Source: Brevinema andersonii (lineage in GTDB: Bacteria > Spirochaetota > DYKD01). From it: 48,137 bases of DNA. A program made the position numbers and the translations under genes. Below, in pieces: positions 12,501 through 18,265 of the stretch (its first letter is position 1; the number at the start of each line of letters is the position of its first letter). Where the stretch lies: assembly GCA_020722765.1 (NCBI GenBank), contig DYKD01000010.1:1-48137 (forward strand), written 5' to 3'. The notes under the pieces were generated by a model. That model was given only the letters and a program-made list of their open reading frames with translations, did no database searches and was not told the origin of the DNA.

Positions 12501-12963
12501 TTCCTGTCACATCAGCCCAAAGAACAGTTGTATTTGAGCCATGAGAAAGATTGGTCCAGGAACCAAGCACAGTCAGCTCTCCCCCATTATTTTCAGCAAT
12601 GACGGCTCTCCCCCTTGAATCAAACATCGCCACTTCCACCATCCCATCATTATCATAATCTATAGCAGCCAACCCATTTCCCCTGTTATACGACATACTT
12701 CCCGTAGAAAACTGCTGTACTGGAACAGAATCCAGGACTCCGTTATCACTATAATGGACATAAACACCGCCGGTATTCTGGACAATCAGATCCAGATATC
12801 CGTCACGATCCAAATCTGCAGTAATGGCAGAACCCAAAGAGGAATAGGGCTGATATGAAAACCATGATGCTGAAGTTTCCAAAAAAGCATCCTGTGCAAA
12901 AAGGCTGGAAGAAAAAAGAAATAAAGCACAAAACAGAATCATGACATCCCTGTAAATTTTCAT
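3592..12963 (-). CDS. Giant secreted repeat protein: FG-GAP propellers, 18 Ig-like repeats, FlgD-like C-terminus
   Basis: This protein of 3123 residues has a signal peptide ending near SSSLFAQ. Residues about 35-735 hold 14 DxDxDGxxDL calcium-type FG-GAP/VCBS motifs, for example DLDRDGYLDL and DVDGDGDLDL. About 735-965 are two Ig/fibronectin-like domains. About 966-2886 hold 18 SbsA-like (Big_5) Ig repeats of about 107 residues, each with the pattern TNV.L...I.A.F.TN.D..TLN.STF and ending in W.F.T. A ZU5-like segment (GGGTIQSSDNRLKIQIP) lies at 2888-3013. The last 100 residues are FlgD-like (VRVRIFSVNGR, WDGRSIDGDVLPDGLYI), resembling secretion-sorting C-termini. The ATG at 12963 has GAGG 6 nt upstream; a TTG at 12969 abuts that site and is rejected. 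It is probably an adhesin or surface-layer component. The domain calls are firm, the role is inferred. Confidence 0.85.
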   Translation of the reverse strand: MKIYRDVMILFCALFLFSSSLFAQDAFLETSASWFSYQPYSSLGSAITADLDRDGYLDLIVQNTGGVYVHYSDNGVLDSVPVQQFSTGSMSYNRGNGLAAIDYDNDGMVEVAMFDSRGRAVIAENNGGELTVLGSWTNLSHGSNTTVLWADVTGNEYMDLIVGGGSYSHKRATRVYTNKSGTMSTIASWTSAPGNTTSMAAGKIGTGDYYVDLVLGDYNNFIRVYSTSGTKALQTSVSWSNYLGSHVYDVALGDWDNDNRLDLAVAAQNGVYVFTNAGTTLGTFGSTHAWYYSSTSVCYSVAWGDVDRDGYLDLSVGKSGNSPLVFINQKGSLPATPSWEGNEEATTYDILFSDLDNDMGLELITGANNGGTSKVYKNISRLYPRAYNWRSADTAYPDANGIDFADINKDGKADLVVASRSTYPSRLYLSTATNLSTNTSWTPSSHDFRFAALGDMDNDGDVDAALGITTGYLYLYKNTGTALSTTASWTNEVSAQYSDGAFVDVDGDGDLDLIVSDSLSTTRVFRNNSGVLEKTNIWGPTSTPAYDFEFGDVDNDGDSDLVYIRTSIAKLFLNENGMFKTSSSWNNAETDGSTPGAITLADVDQDGYIDLIRAASGGAVRLYRNRNGIFEYSSSWSSAFAEGTSSVKAVDINNDSYPDLVVANSSSPGQGYRVYLNKKGTFSSFPDFSTITNYGWGGLRSIAVNDVDQDGDMDLFFGSASYCKVIGIKNNYAVKVKNLPNNPPYISRVSNVKQANGNIGFIIYLYDQEYDFCDVKAQYSLSGQGQWKDCTGGVIVNARASGSGIGNRYTMTWQAASADKVTAPFVYVRFILSSRNTYGYLYTDSAGPIMYASSIYQRQVTISTDAAPYGQIVSPFSGQIIRKGSTNQIEGSAYDFNFKNYIVEIKTNSTAGGWTTITNSTVSVPPVGVLGKLKATQNPGFYKLRLRVYDLKNKVVYSSNIIRIIDVPEGTPTVVKTYPPINGSSVALNTVILAKFSSDMNESSLRSDTLTVSAGGVSVPGSLDYNYYTKTLVFEPAESLLPNTYYVVSISSNFQTYAGVPLKVNFNWGFQTDTELSTIITQVSPARGRNDVPTTTSSFSLKYNKKISSFYASYIYLIDFETGLKPSVTCTWRTNWIDGTINTTLKSNRIYIIRATNYSSVNYGTGVPACWESYFITSDTLQPRIVSNWPSKNQQISLNGDVRVKFNKLMNDASFKTNTFYITCSNNGKKLSGTREYNVAQDVVTFTPVAGSFTQGRTYIASLTPDVRDMGGIGLPAQSNWSFKTASPLPNPILINPVHNSTNSVLSGLTVYATFANDIDGATLTSSSFKVVDNKSKPVSGTLSLSNFRKIKFEPDGFISQNTYFTCIISKALKATNGTTLTNVFRWRFRTLPAIQSNQLVFSPPPSSTNVPLDTLVNITYTSTLDSSTVNAVNCALYYVQSGTSNFLPIDAYVTGGNILTISPKVNLPQNRLIRVRITTNIRVTTGVKLPRNIRYDFQTFKALASPTNLSPANGSTTAPLVASLIRAGFKTNMDASSLNASTFYVKSSSGTVIPGTLSVDGNAVQFVPDSEQMIQNTWYTCVVSKNLKSMALTTMSNDFKWSFRTVSPLVTPTNLSPAHLNTNVALSSVLIRAGFPVDIDSSSLNASTFFVVSAGGGHVSGALSVLSNAVQFSPESGQMSQNTWYTGVITHNLRSVDGTSMLSDYKWRFRTVSPLQNPTNISPLSGNTNVSLIGSVISAIFRTNLDAGTLNSSTFKVMYAGNPLPGTYSVNGKKVTFIPSEQLSHNTWYTSIITTSLKTYELTGLASDYSWIFRTYRAVSTGQIVLSPASGATNISLLPSVTVTFPTNLATGTLNAASFYAYYVQGSVTNTVPADVYISGLKTAQLQPSIMLPQNTDIFVRLTTDVQTVLGTSLTNDLSWSFKTLKPMAGTASEYPLNTSTNVSISTIIEATFATNLNPATINDQSFFVKSGTNLITGSRTYDNALRKITFTPADFLPANSMYTAFCTTNVRTVAGTSLVADKKWWFKTMPPLAPATNLSPLTLSSNIPLKNVIVKAVFRTNIDAGTLNSSTFYVHSQTGEEILGSYSVSGKAVTFNISSPLSHNTWYTNVLTTGLRTYERTGLTNDQRWRFKTLPRVNNSSIVEASPGSGVSNISTLISPVVRITNSQVLDGTTVNALNVWLIDVASGSNIVSSILFDAGLNRITVDPASELDLGKWYKVTVSTNVKTVNGTTFTSNLTWDFKTMAPYAVDVISSTPSSNQSSVILNSPISVIFATNVDAATVTPSSFYLIDQAGNGVGGNRSVTGKEISFSPSGGYLSQNTWYTLVIPSGEIRYTTGIKALQGKKIPFQTLSPLSGPTNLTPVATASNVPLKGIQVRAIFRTNIDAGSLNSSTFFIKSESGSVVPGEYSASGKMISFSPAGLLAMNTVYTACISSGLKTVERTSMVSDFKWSFQTMPDMTPAVAVLSNFPVANSSNAGVGVDPCIYISGSMPLDASTVNAINVYMENASNHNPIYGTVTFDGGQNKVTFQPSGNLEQGKRYRVTMTTNVRSIFGTKLTTNFSWTFRTTAPFAVDIKGTSPTNTYTNVSLNSSISVQFVTNIKSSSVTPSSFYVIDEDGNYLGGTRSVSGNVISFIPSGGLLQQNTSYTIVIPDNQLEYDVIGIFVVNGGKFWFKTASALQSPLSVFPGVGDTNCALTNKISATFSTNIISPISPSSFYVKDENGYTVSGSFSYPDSKTVKFAPLVPLQQNTVYTAVITSGLKSTLQTSLTNDFKWWFKTAPPKSQPTEFFPHDGQNNLDINIEIYASFGEALQSDTCNKDNFRVYQNDLPLPGSVSYDAALKRITFRPNVPLSPSNTFKVLLSKDVRTLSELSMTNDFEWSFSTGRSIGRGGGTIQSSDNRLKIQIPVNAIPEERVVTLTALDPTNMNTSPAGTVSIDIGYLLGPSGLVLKKPITLILDYSTGNLAGVDQKKLALFQKVNGQWVRVGGTINEQSKSLTVTTTSVGEFAVFEDSNVISGELSVSDIELQPRVFAPSRFDNLSISFKLGKTSKVRVRIFSVNGRPIANLPIFEASPGINAVLWDGRSIDGDVLPDGLYIISIDAEADGKHATSVKPFTLMDK

Positions 12964-13025
12964 ATACAACCTCTATGTTTTATTTCTTGAAAGTAAGGGA
13001 GCAAAACCTGGACTAAAAACGGTTG

Positions 13026-13469
13026 TTATTCTTTCCACACCATCTGTTCAGCATCTGCCTTGTCCGTATTCTGATTGTCAACATCAGCGCCACGAACTCC
13101 TGCAACTGCTGTAACTGTTCCCTGTCTACTCTTTGTTGTTATCTTTGACCCTTTTTCTCTCATCAGCTGGTTTATTGATTTCTTGCTGTTTGCAGCCTGT
13201 TGGGATTCCAAGTCATAAAGACGCACTTCTTTCGGAGTATTCAATGAAACAAGAGTGCCACTTGAAAGTTTGATGACAATTTTTGAACCCTCTGTCACAC
13301 GTATCGTATCTGAAGATTTGATTGCAGATTTGATTTTTGCCGGAATCCATGAGCCTGAATCATTTTTTACTTGTACTTTCCCTAAAACCATTGTAACAAC
13401 AGCATCAGCAAAAAGTGAAGTGCTTACCACAAATACTGATAATAATACAACTATCATTTTTTTATTCAT
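13026..13469 (-). CDS. Small secreted FecR-domain protein
   Basis: This protein of 147 residues has a clear signal peptide (MNKKMIVVLLSVFVVSTSLFA). A FecR-like beta domain follows: VTMVLGKVQVKNDSGSW, then ...IKSSDTIRVTEGSKIVIKLSSGTLVSLN. The C-terminal part has TAVAGVRGADV, the strand typical of stand-alone FecR proteins, then an acidic tail. The start at 13469 is decided by GGAGGTG placed 6 nt before the ATG; the longer open frame to 13604 runs through the promoter. It is the first gene of the operon with the giant surface protein (62-nt gap) and the PorV-like barrel-peptidase. FecR domains outside iron uptake are common in envelope proteins. A periplasmic or surface scaffold role is inferred. 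It is not the anti-sigma FecR, since no membrane anchor or sigma partner is present. Confidence 0.75.
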   Translation of the reverse strand: MNKKMIVVLLSVFVVSTSLFADAVVTMVLGKVQVKNDSGSWIPAKIKSAIKSSDTIRVTEGSKIVIKLSSGTLVSLNTPKEVRLYDLESQQAANSKKSINQLMREKGSKITTKSRQGTVTAVAGVRGADVDNQNTDKADAEQMVWKE

Positions 13470-13488
13470 TTTATTCACCTCCATATAT

Positions 13489-13517
13489 AATATACTACAA
13501 ATCAATAAAAATTTCAA
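13489..13517 (-). promoter_or_regulatory. Sigma70-type promoter of the surface operon
   Basis: On the minus strand TTGAAA (13512-13517) is followed after 17 nt by TATATT (13489-13494). The GGAGGTG ribosome site lies just downstream, so the leader would be short. Confidence 0.6.
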
Positions 13518-13580
13518 TAAAAAAACACATTTTTTACCTTTTCTATCAATCATCATAACTACATTAATAGAGTGAATTGC

Positions 13581-13598
13581 AAAAAAACATGTTTTTTT
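13581..13598. repeat. Perfect 18-bp AT palindrome in divergent intergenic region
   Basis: A7-CATG-T7 is a perfect palindrome between the divergent FecR-like and cyclophilin genes, near the midpoint of the 230-bp gap. It could be a protein-binding site or simply AT-rich sequence. No U-tract logic fits a terminator for either flanking gene, because both genes point away from it. Confidence 0.4.
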
Positions 13599-13638
13599 AA
13601 ACAAAACTTTTTATCCATAAAATCCTTTACGCATAAAT

Positions 13639-13667
13639 TTGCCTTTTTCCTACACTTAATGTATTTT
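13639..13667 (+). promoter_or_regulatory. Probable promoter of the cyclophilin gene
   Basis: TTGCCT (13639-13644), a 17-nt spacer and TATTTT (13662-13667) precede the gene by about 30 nt. The -35 box is a weak match to consensus. Confidence 0.4.
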
Positions 13668-13699
13668 ATTCAGACTTGACCTTATTTGGAGGTTTTCAA

Positions 13700-14542
13700 A
13701 TGAAATCAATAATCCTATTTATCGGAGTTATCCTTATGAGCACTTCCCTCACTTCATGTGCGGATTCTTTCAAACCAAAAGAGAAAGGAACTTACGCACG
13801 TATCAAAACTTCCATGGGCGAAATGGTATTCAAACTCTATGAAGAGAAAACCCCACTCACAGTGGAAAACTTTACAGGTCTTGCCAGCGGTACAAAAGAA
13901 TGGACTGATCCCAAAACCGGAACAAAAGTGAAAAGACCATTCTATGACGGTCTCATCTTCCATCGTGTCATAAAAGATTTCATGATACAGGGGGGATGCC
14001 CTCTTGGTAACGGAACGGGTGGCCCGGGTTATTCCTTCAAAGATGAATGTGTTGAATACGGAGATCCCATCAAAGGTCCCATCAAGGACGACCAGACAGC
14101 CATGCTGGTGTGGAGCCAGATCATTGTCCCTTACATGCAGGAAATGCAGAGATCTGGAAAGCCAGCAAACAAGAATATCGAAGCCCTCGTCAAGGAAGTC
14201 ACAACAAAACAGAGTGGCGCGCCGTTGATGGGAAAAACCATCGAATCCATCATCAAAGATACAGGACGCAAAGAACCCCTTCGCCAGATGAAACCGACTT
14301 CCTCAGTAGATTATGGAACCATCTGCATGGCTAATTCAGGTCCTGATTCCAATGGCTCCCAGTTTTTCATAGTCACAAAAAAAGATGGGGCTTCCTGGCT
14401 GAACGGCAAGCATACAGTCTTCGGTAAAGCTGTCAGTGGAATGGACGTGGCCCTCAAAATCCAGGATGTCAAGACAGTCCCTGGCGACAGACCTGAAAAA
14501 AATGTTGTCATTGAGAAAGTGACCATTGAAAAAGTGGAATAA
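13700..14542 (+). CDS. Cyclophilin-type peptidyl-prolyl isomerase lipoprotein
   Basis: This lipoprotein of 280 residues has an N-terminal hydrophobic segment ending in the lipobox LTSC (Cys20). The cyclophilin fold begins at about residue 31 ([16 protein letters not shown]) and includes [13 protein letters not shown] (catalytic Arg89) and GTGGPGYSF. The second half has [17 protein letters not shown] and [11 protein letters not shown]. Between the halves, about residues 118-203 form an insertion rich in charged residues that standard cyclophilins of about 165 residues lack. GGAGG lies 7 nt before the ATG at 13700; the in-frame start at 13676 lies upstream of that site. It would catalyse proline cis-trans isomerisation during folding of exported proteins. 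The insert could be a substrate or partner site, which is inference. Confidence 0.9.
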   Translation: MKSIILFIGVILMSTSLTSCADSFKPKEKGTYARIKTSMGEMVFKLYEEKTPLTVENFTGLASGTKEWTDPKTGTKVKRPFYDGLIFHRVIKDFMIQGGCPLGNGTGGPGYSFKDECVEYGDPIKGPIKDDQTAMLVWSQIIVPYMQEMQRSGKPANKNIEALVKEVTTKQSGAPLMGKTIESIIKDTGRKEPLRQMKPTSSVDYGTICMANSGPDSNGSQFFIVTKKDGASWLNGKHTVFGKAVSGMDVALKIQDVKTVPGDRPEKNVVIEKVTIEKVE

Positions 14543-14571
14543 TTGACTTTTAACAGTAAAATACGTATTTT
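14543..14571 (+). promoter_or_regulatory. Promoter-like sequence immediately before the CBM48 gene
   Basis: TTGACT (14543-14548), a 17-nt spacer and TATTTT (14566-14571) fit a sigma70 promoter. Transcription would then start at about 14577-14580, on the ATG itself, and no Shine-Dalgarno site is visible. Either the gene is leaderless or it is read through from the cyclophilin gene. Confidence 0.35.
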
Positions 14572-14576
14572 TTTCC

Positions 14577-16073
14577 ATGAATAAAAGAACCCTTACATCA
14601 GTATTCTTGATCCTGTTTTTATCATCTTTCCTTCTTTTCCAACCTTTGAATGCAGCTCCCCACGGTGCGAAAAAAGAAGAAGCCCCTACAAGTGCTACAG
14701 CGCCTACTCCTGACCCGAAAGCCGAAAAAGCAAAAGAAAAAGAGAAAGGTCATGAAAAAAAAGAAGCTCCAAAAGGTCATGGCAAGGAAGGGGCAGTCTA
14801 TAAACCACCAAAAGATGTTATGGATAAGGCGATTCCAGCTTACGAAACTCCTTTAGGCACCATGTTCACATACGAAGACAAGTTTGCGAAAGAAGTGACA
14901 CTCGTCGGTGATTTCAACAACTGGAATCCGAAAATAACAAAATTCAAACAGAACTCTTTCAAGATATGGCAGGTGATGGTTCCACTAAAGCGGGGAACCT
15001 ACTCCTATATGATCAATGTTGATGGGCAATGGATTCTTGATCCTCTGAATCCTAAAAAAGTTTCCAATGACATAGGGGACGAGCGTTCTCTCATAAAAAT
15101 CGAACAAGGTTCTGAATATTTTCTAAAACAGTTCGGGTATGGTCTTCGAGAATCATCTGCACCCAAAAGCGAACCTCTTGGAATTGTCTTCACCTATAAG
15201 AACATGGATGCTCGATCGGTATCTGTTGCCGGGTCTTTCAATGGATGGAACAAGACTCAGCATGAAATGCACATGAATGACAATGGCATCTGGTCTATCC
15301 GGATTCCCATCCCAAAAGGGACATACAACTACAAATTTTTTGTTGATAACCTTTGGATTTCTGATCCTATGAACAAGAATACCGGTTATGACGAACTTGG
15401 CCAGCTTGTATCAACAATCAAAGTGACAGACGATTTCATTGATGGAAAAAAGAAACCACATGCTATCGAGAGAATTCCCTATAAATTCAAATATTACAAC
15501 CCTCGGCTTCCTTCACGACTGAACATTGCTGTCATTGGGACTTTCAACAATTGGGATGATACAATGCATATCATGACTGACAAAGACCAGGACAAGACAT
15601 GGGAAGTGATCGCCTATCTGGAACCAGGGAACTATTATTACAGGTTCAAAATCAGAAATGAGACATTTGCAGATCCTTATAATCCGAAACAGAAGACATG
15701 GGAAGACGGGCTTCCTGCCTCCTGGATGGATCTCTTCCAGCCACCAGACCGCCAGTTTGTCAAGTTCATATTTAAGGACACGAAAAAACGCAAGATAAAA
15801 AATGTTGCTTTGTCTGGAGATTTCAACAATTACAGCCCTGAAAATGACATGATGGAATGGGACTCCCAGAATAAAAACTGGTTTACGATCATGGATCTTC
15901 CTAAAGGCACATACAAATACAGGTTCCTGATAAACAATAGAAACTGGGAACTGGACATCAACAATCCTGACAATGTCGTTGACCAACAAGGCACAACATG
16001 GTCTCTTGTTTCTGTAGGCGTCACAAACAAACAGAAACTCCTGAAGCCAGTGAAAAAAGCCGGGCATCACTGA
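14577..16073 (+). CDS. Secreted protein with four AMPK/CBM48-type glycogen-binding domains
   Basis: This protein of 498 residues has a signal peptide (cleavage near PLNAAPHG), then a low-complexity Lys/Glu/Ala/Pro linker to about residue 80. Four E-set domains of the AMPK1_CBM/CBM48 type follow, at roughly 90-175, 185-275, 290-385 and 395-490. Each shows the signature V.L.GDFNNW with variants (VTLVGDFNNWNP, VSVAGSFNGWNK, IAVIGTFNNWDD, VALSGDFNNYSP). Each also has the later block KGTY.Y.F.ID..W..DP. No catalytic domain is present. Such modules bind alpha-glucans in glycogen-metabolising enzymes and AMP-kinase; four in an exported protein without an enzyme suggests glucan binding or a purely structural use. 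It starts 34 nt after the cyclophilin gene. No Shine-Dalgarno site is evident. Confidence 0.85.
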   Translation: MNKRTLTSVFLILFLSSFLLFQPLNAAPHGAKKEEAPTSATAPTPDPKAEKAKEKEKGHEKKEAPKGHGKEGAVYKPPKDVMDKAIPAYETPLGTMFTYEDKFAKEVTLVGDFNNWNPKITKFKQNSFKIWQVMVPLKRGTYSYMINVDGQWILDPLNPKKVSNDIGDERSLIKIEQGSEYFLKQFGYGLRESSAPKSEPLGIVFTYKNMDARSVSVAGSFNGWNKTQHEMHMNDNGIWSIRIPIPKGTYNYKFFVDNLWISDPMNKNTGYDELGQLVSTIKVTDDFIDGKKKPHAIERIPYKFKYYNPRLPSRLNIAVIGTFNNWDDTMHIMTDKDQDKTWEVIAYLEPGNYYYRFKIRNETFADPYNPKQKTWEDGLPASWMDLFQPPDRQFVKFIFKDTKKRKIKNVALSGDFNNYSPENDMMEWDSQNKNWFTIMDLPKGTYKYRFLINNRNWELDINNPDNVVDQQGTTWSLVSVGVTNKQKLLKPVKKAGHH

Positions 16074-16100
16074 AGTTTTTTCGCAAGACAGGAAAAATCA

Positions 16101-16901
16101 ATGTACATAGATTATCACATACACACAAAACGTTGTAGGCATGCTGAAGGGGAAATGATTGAATATGTCAGGAGAGCTGAAAATAAAAAAATCCAAGAAA
16201 TGGGATTTTCCGACCATTGCCCTTATTTTCGCACTTTTAAAAAAAGTATTTCCCTGGAAAAAGTCGCCATGCCCCTTTCTGAATTACCATCTTATATAAA
16301 AGATGTGGAAAACGTCAGAAAAAAGACAAAAATCCCGATCAAACTGGGCTTGGAAGTTGACTTCCTGCCAGGGGATTTTTCTGCATTCAACATCCTTAAA
16401 AAATATGATTTCGATTATTTCATAGGTTCAATCCATTTCATTGATGAGTGGGGTTTTGACCAGGAAGAATTCCTTATCGAATTTGACAGGATGGGAAAGA
16501 AAAAGGCATATAGGCGTTACTGTGAACTGCTTGGTCAGATGGGAGACTCCTGTCTTTTCGATATTGTCGGTCATATCGATTTACCTAAGAAATTCGGGCA
16601 TTACCCAAGCAAGGACATCTTTCCCTATTTTGAGAAAGCGCTGAAACGGATTAAAGCTGGCGGGATGGCTGTAGAAATAAACACATCGGGGCTTGACAGG
16701 GAAGCGAAAGAGATGTACCCTTCGGAGCACATCCTGAAACTCTGTTTCCAACAAAACATCCCCATCACACTTGGATCAGACGCACACAACCCCGAAGAAG
16801 TCGGACGATATTTTCCAGAAGCTAAAAAACTCCTAAAAAAAACAGGATATGATTCGATTGTAAAATTCACAAGACATCGATATGAAAGAATCAGGATTTA
16901 A
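16101..16901 (+). CDS. PHP-family phosphatase, histidinol-phosphatase (HisK/HisJ) type
   Basis: This protein of 266 residues belongs to the PHP metallophosphoesterase superfamily. The N-terminal DYHIHTKRCRHAEG gives the first metal-binding HxH and the following His. GFSDHCPYF, then LGLEVDF, FIGSIHFID, DIVGHIDLP and LGSDAHNPEEVG supply the remaining metal ligands in the usual order. Length and the HTKRC.HA..E start match the HisK/HisJ histidinol-phosphatase group, which removes phosphate from histidinol phosphate in histidine synthesis. No other his genes lie nearby, so the substrate is not certain. AGGA lies 8 nt before the ATG, and the gene follows the CBM48 protein by 27 nt, so they are probably co-transcribed. 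Confidence 0.8.
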   Translation: MYIDYHIHTKRCRHAEGEMIEYVRRAENKKIQEMGFSDHCPYFRTFKKSISLEKVAMPLSELPSYIKDVENVRKKTKIPIKLGLEVDFLPGDFSAFNILKKYDFDYFIGSIHFIDEWGFDQEEFLIEFDRMGKKKAYRRYCELLGQMGDSCLFDIVGHIDLPKKFGHYPSKDIFPYFEKALKRIKAGGMAVEINTSGLDREAKEMYPSEHILKLCFQQNIPITLGSDAHNPEEVGRYFPEAKKLLKKTGYDSIVKFTRHRYERIRI

Positions 16902-16912
16902 ACTCCAACGCC

Positions 16913-17190
16913 CTATCTTCTATTGAAAGTTATGGAATAGACCTTGTTCCGCAAAGAATCATCCTGTTTCAAGTCCCAGACTTCGTCTCCTGTTTTCCAA
17001 TCCAATGCTACCAATACAAATTATTCAATTTTTTTAAAAAATTTTCATGCGTTCCATCGGGTCATTGGCTTTTATTATGACAGACTGATGGATTTTTAGA
17101 CAGCCCATCACTTAAAGTGGAAAAAATCACGATGCTCTGGAGAAAAATTATCTTGAAAAGATTTCCTCTGATCAAAATCAACGACTGGAT
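16913..17190 (-). pseudogene. Degraded remnant of a PQQ-repeat (beta-propeller) gene
   Basis: In the 336-bp gap between the PHP gene and the rescue-factor-like gene, the minus strand from 17020 to 16913 reads LVALDWKTGDEVWDLK and then ends in a stop. That matches the PQQ/propeller repeat pattern ALDxxTGxxxW. A stop and frame changes interrupt the reading upstream, at about 17015-17060. Plausible but weaker coding fragments extend to about 17190 in shifting frames. I read this as the decayed 3' end of a secreted propeller protein. An intact open frame on the minus strand (17062-17262) shows no recognisable protein and is not called. The 35-residue PQQ-like match is seen directly; the decay story is inference. 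Confidence 0.35.
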
Positions 17191-17237
17191 ACCTGTTGCA
17201 GCTGATGTGATTTTAATACAGTATATATGACAACAAA

Positions 17238-17654
17238 TCACTCTTCCCCAGTGCTTTGCCATGCCCTTGCCCTCTTTTTTTCAGCCTTCATCCTCTTATT
17301 CCTTAATATCTCCCTTTTTACAGCTTTAGGCCTTCCTGCTTTTAAACGTCGCTTTTTTTCTAGTTCTGCCCGTATGCGTAACCTTTCCTGTTCCCTTTTC
17401 TTTTGTAGTCTATCAGCCAAAATCTCTCTTGCACGTATCCTGTTCAAAAACTGTGAACGGCCTTCCATGCATTTCACTTCCATTCCGGAACGCTTATGGA
17501 AAAGCCGGACTGCAGTAGAAACCTTGTTCACATTCTGTCCACCTTTGCCACTCGAATGAATAAAACTTTCTGCTAAATCATTTTCAAGAACACCTAAAGA
17601 CTTAAGCCGGGATTGTACTTCTTCAAGACTAGCAGATGACAGGTTCTTTTTCAT
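17238..17654 (-). CDS. GGQ-motif ribosome-rescue-like release factor
   Basis: This protein of 138 residues carries the class I release-factor catalytic loop SGKGGQNVNKVSTAVRL (GGQ at 38-40), which triggers peptidyl-tRNA hydrolysis. It lacks the codon-recognition domain of PrfA/PrfB. After the catalytic domain (VKCMEGRSQFLNRIRAREIL) comes a long Lys/Arg-rich helical tail, as in ArfB and in mitochondrial mtRF-R (C12orf65), which rescue stalled ribosomes. The VKC..RS...NR..AR.IL block resembles the mtRF-R side more. GGAGG lies 7 nt before the ATG at 17654 inside the end of the upstream phosphatase gene, and decides the start over an in-frame TTG at 17669. It is the third gene of a purD-phosphatase operon. 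Its precise rescue pathway is inferred. Confidence 0.8.
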   Translation of the reverse strand: MKKNLSSASLEEVQSRLKSLGVLENDLAESFIHSSGKGGQNVNKVSTAVRLFHKRSGMEVKCMEGRSQFLNRIRAREILADRLQKKREQERLRIRAELEKKRRLKAGRPKAVKREILRNKRMKAEKKRARAWQSTGEE

Positions 17655-17656
17655 GG

Positions 17657-18265
17657 TTACGCCTCCCAAAAAGGAGATTTAGGAGAAATGACATGTGCAC
17701 GCTCATTCCAAAAACCTATGCTCCTTTTCCCGTCATCATGCACTTCAAGAAGTGATATGGATGTATTATCCATCTTGCTCAAACTAATTTTGTCATCCGT
17801 GGAGATTCCTAAAAAATAATTCAAGAGTAAACCAAATATTCCGAAATGTCCGAAAAGCAGGAAGGTCTTATCAGGAGAAGCCAACAGATCATCTATTAAT
17901 GAAACAACACGAGTGGCTGGTGGAACCAAATAGGCATTATGCAAATCAGGACCAGCAATAGCAGGAAGAGTTGCAGACAATCCCTTGATACTCAAATAAT
18001 AATCAGCGATTCCATAATCCCCTTCTATTAGACGAGAATCATAAACTGCCTTATTACCCTTCGGTCCTGCATACTGATAAGTCTGAATGGCCCTCTGCAA
18101 TGTGCTGATAATGATCCTGTCAAAAAAAAATCCTTCAAAAAGCGGATTGAGCCGTTTGGCTTGTGCGACACCTAAGGGGCTTAAGCCAGGATTCAGGTCA
18201 TCTTCCTTACATTCCCCTGTCTGAGCCAGACTTTCCCCATGACGGACCAAGTAAATCTTTTTCAC
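17657..18265 (-). CDS. Histidine phosphatase (phosphoglycerate-mutase-like) family protein
   Basis: This protein of 202 residues opens with YLVRHGES, the RHG motif whose His9 forms the phospho-enzyme intermediate. LSPLGVAQAKRL follows, then the second core block STLQRAIQT, and later LLFGHFGIFG supplies the second catalytic His. The family includes cofactor-dependent phosphoglycerate mutases, alpha-ribazole phosphatase and broad phosphatases; the substrate here cannot be read from sequence. The start is a GTG directly after the purD TAA stop, and the SD-like GGTGAG lies within the end of purD, so the genes are tightly coupled. Its stop lies 2 nt before the start of the GGQ rescue-like gene. 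Confidence 0.8.
   Translation of the reverse strand: MKKIYLVRHGESLAQTGECKEDDLNPGLSPLGVAQAKRLNPLFEGFFFDRIIISTLQRAIQTYQYAGPKGNKAVYDSRLIEGDYGIADYYLSIKGLSATLPAIAGPDLHNAYLVPPATRVVSLIDDLLASPDKTFLLFGHFGIFGLLLNYFLGISTDDKISLSKMDNTSISLLEVHDDGKRSIGFWNERAHVISPKSPFWEA

Noticed and set aside
13026-13469. FecR-type anti-sigma regulator of iron uptake
   Set aside because: It is a small exported protein with no membrane helix after the signal peptide and no FecI or TonB receptor nearby.
17062-17262. Small protein of 66 residues on the minus strand
   Set aside because: It has no family signal and no Shine-Dalgarno site, and it overlaps the start of the decayed PQQ remnant and the end of the rescue-factor gene.
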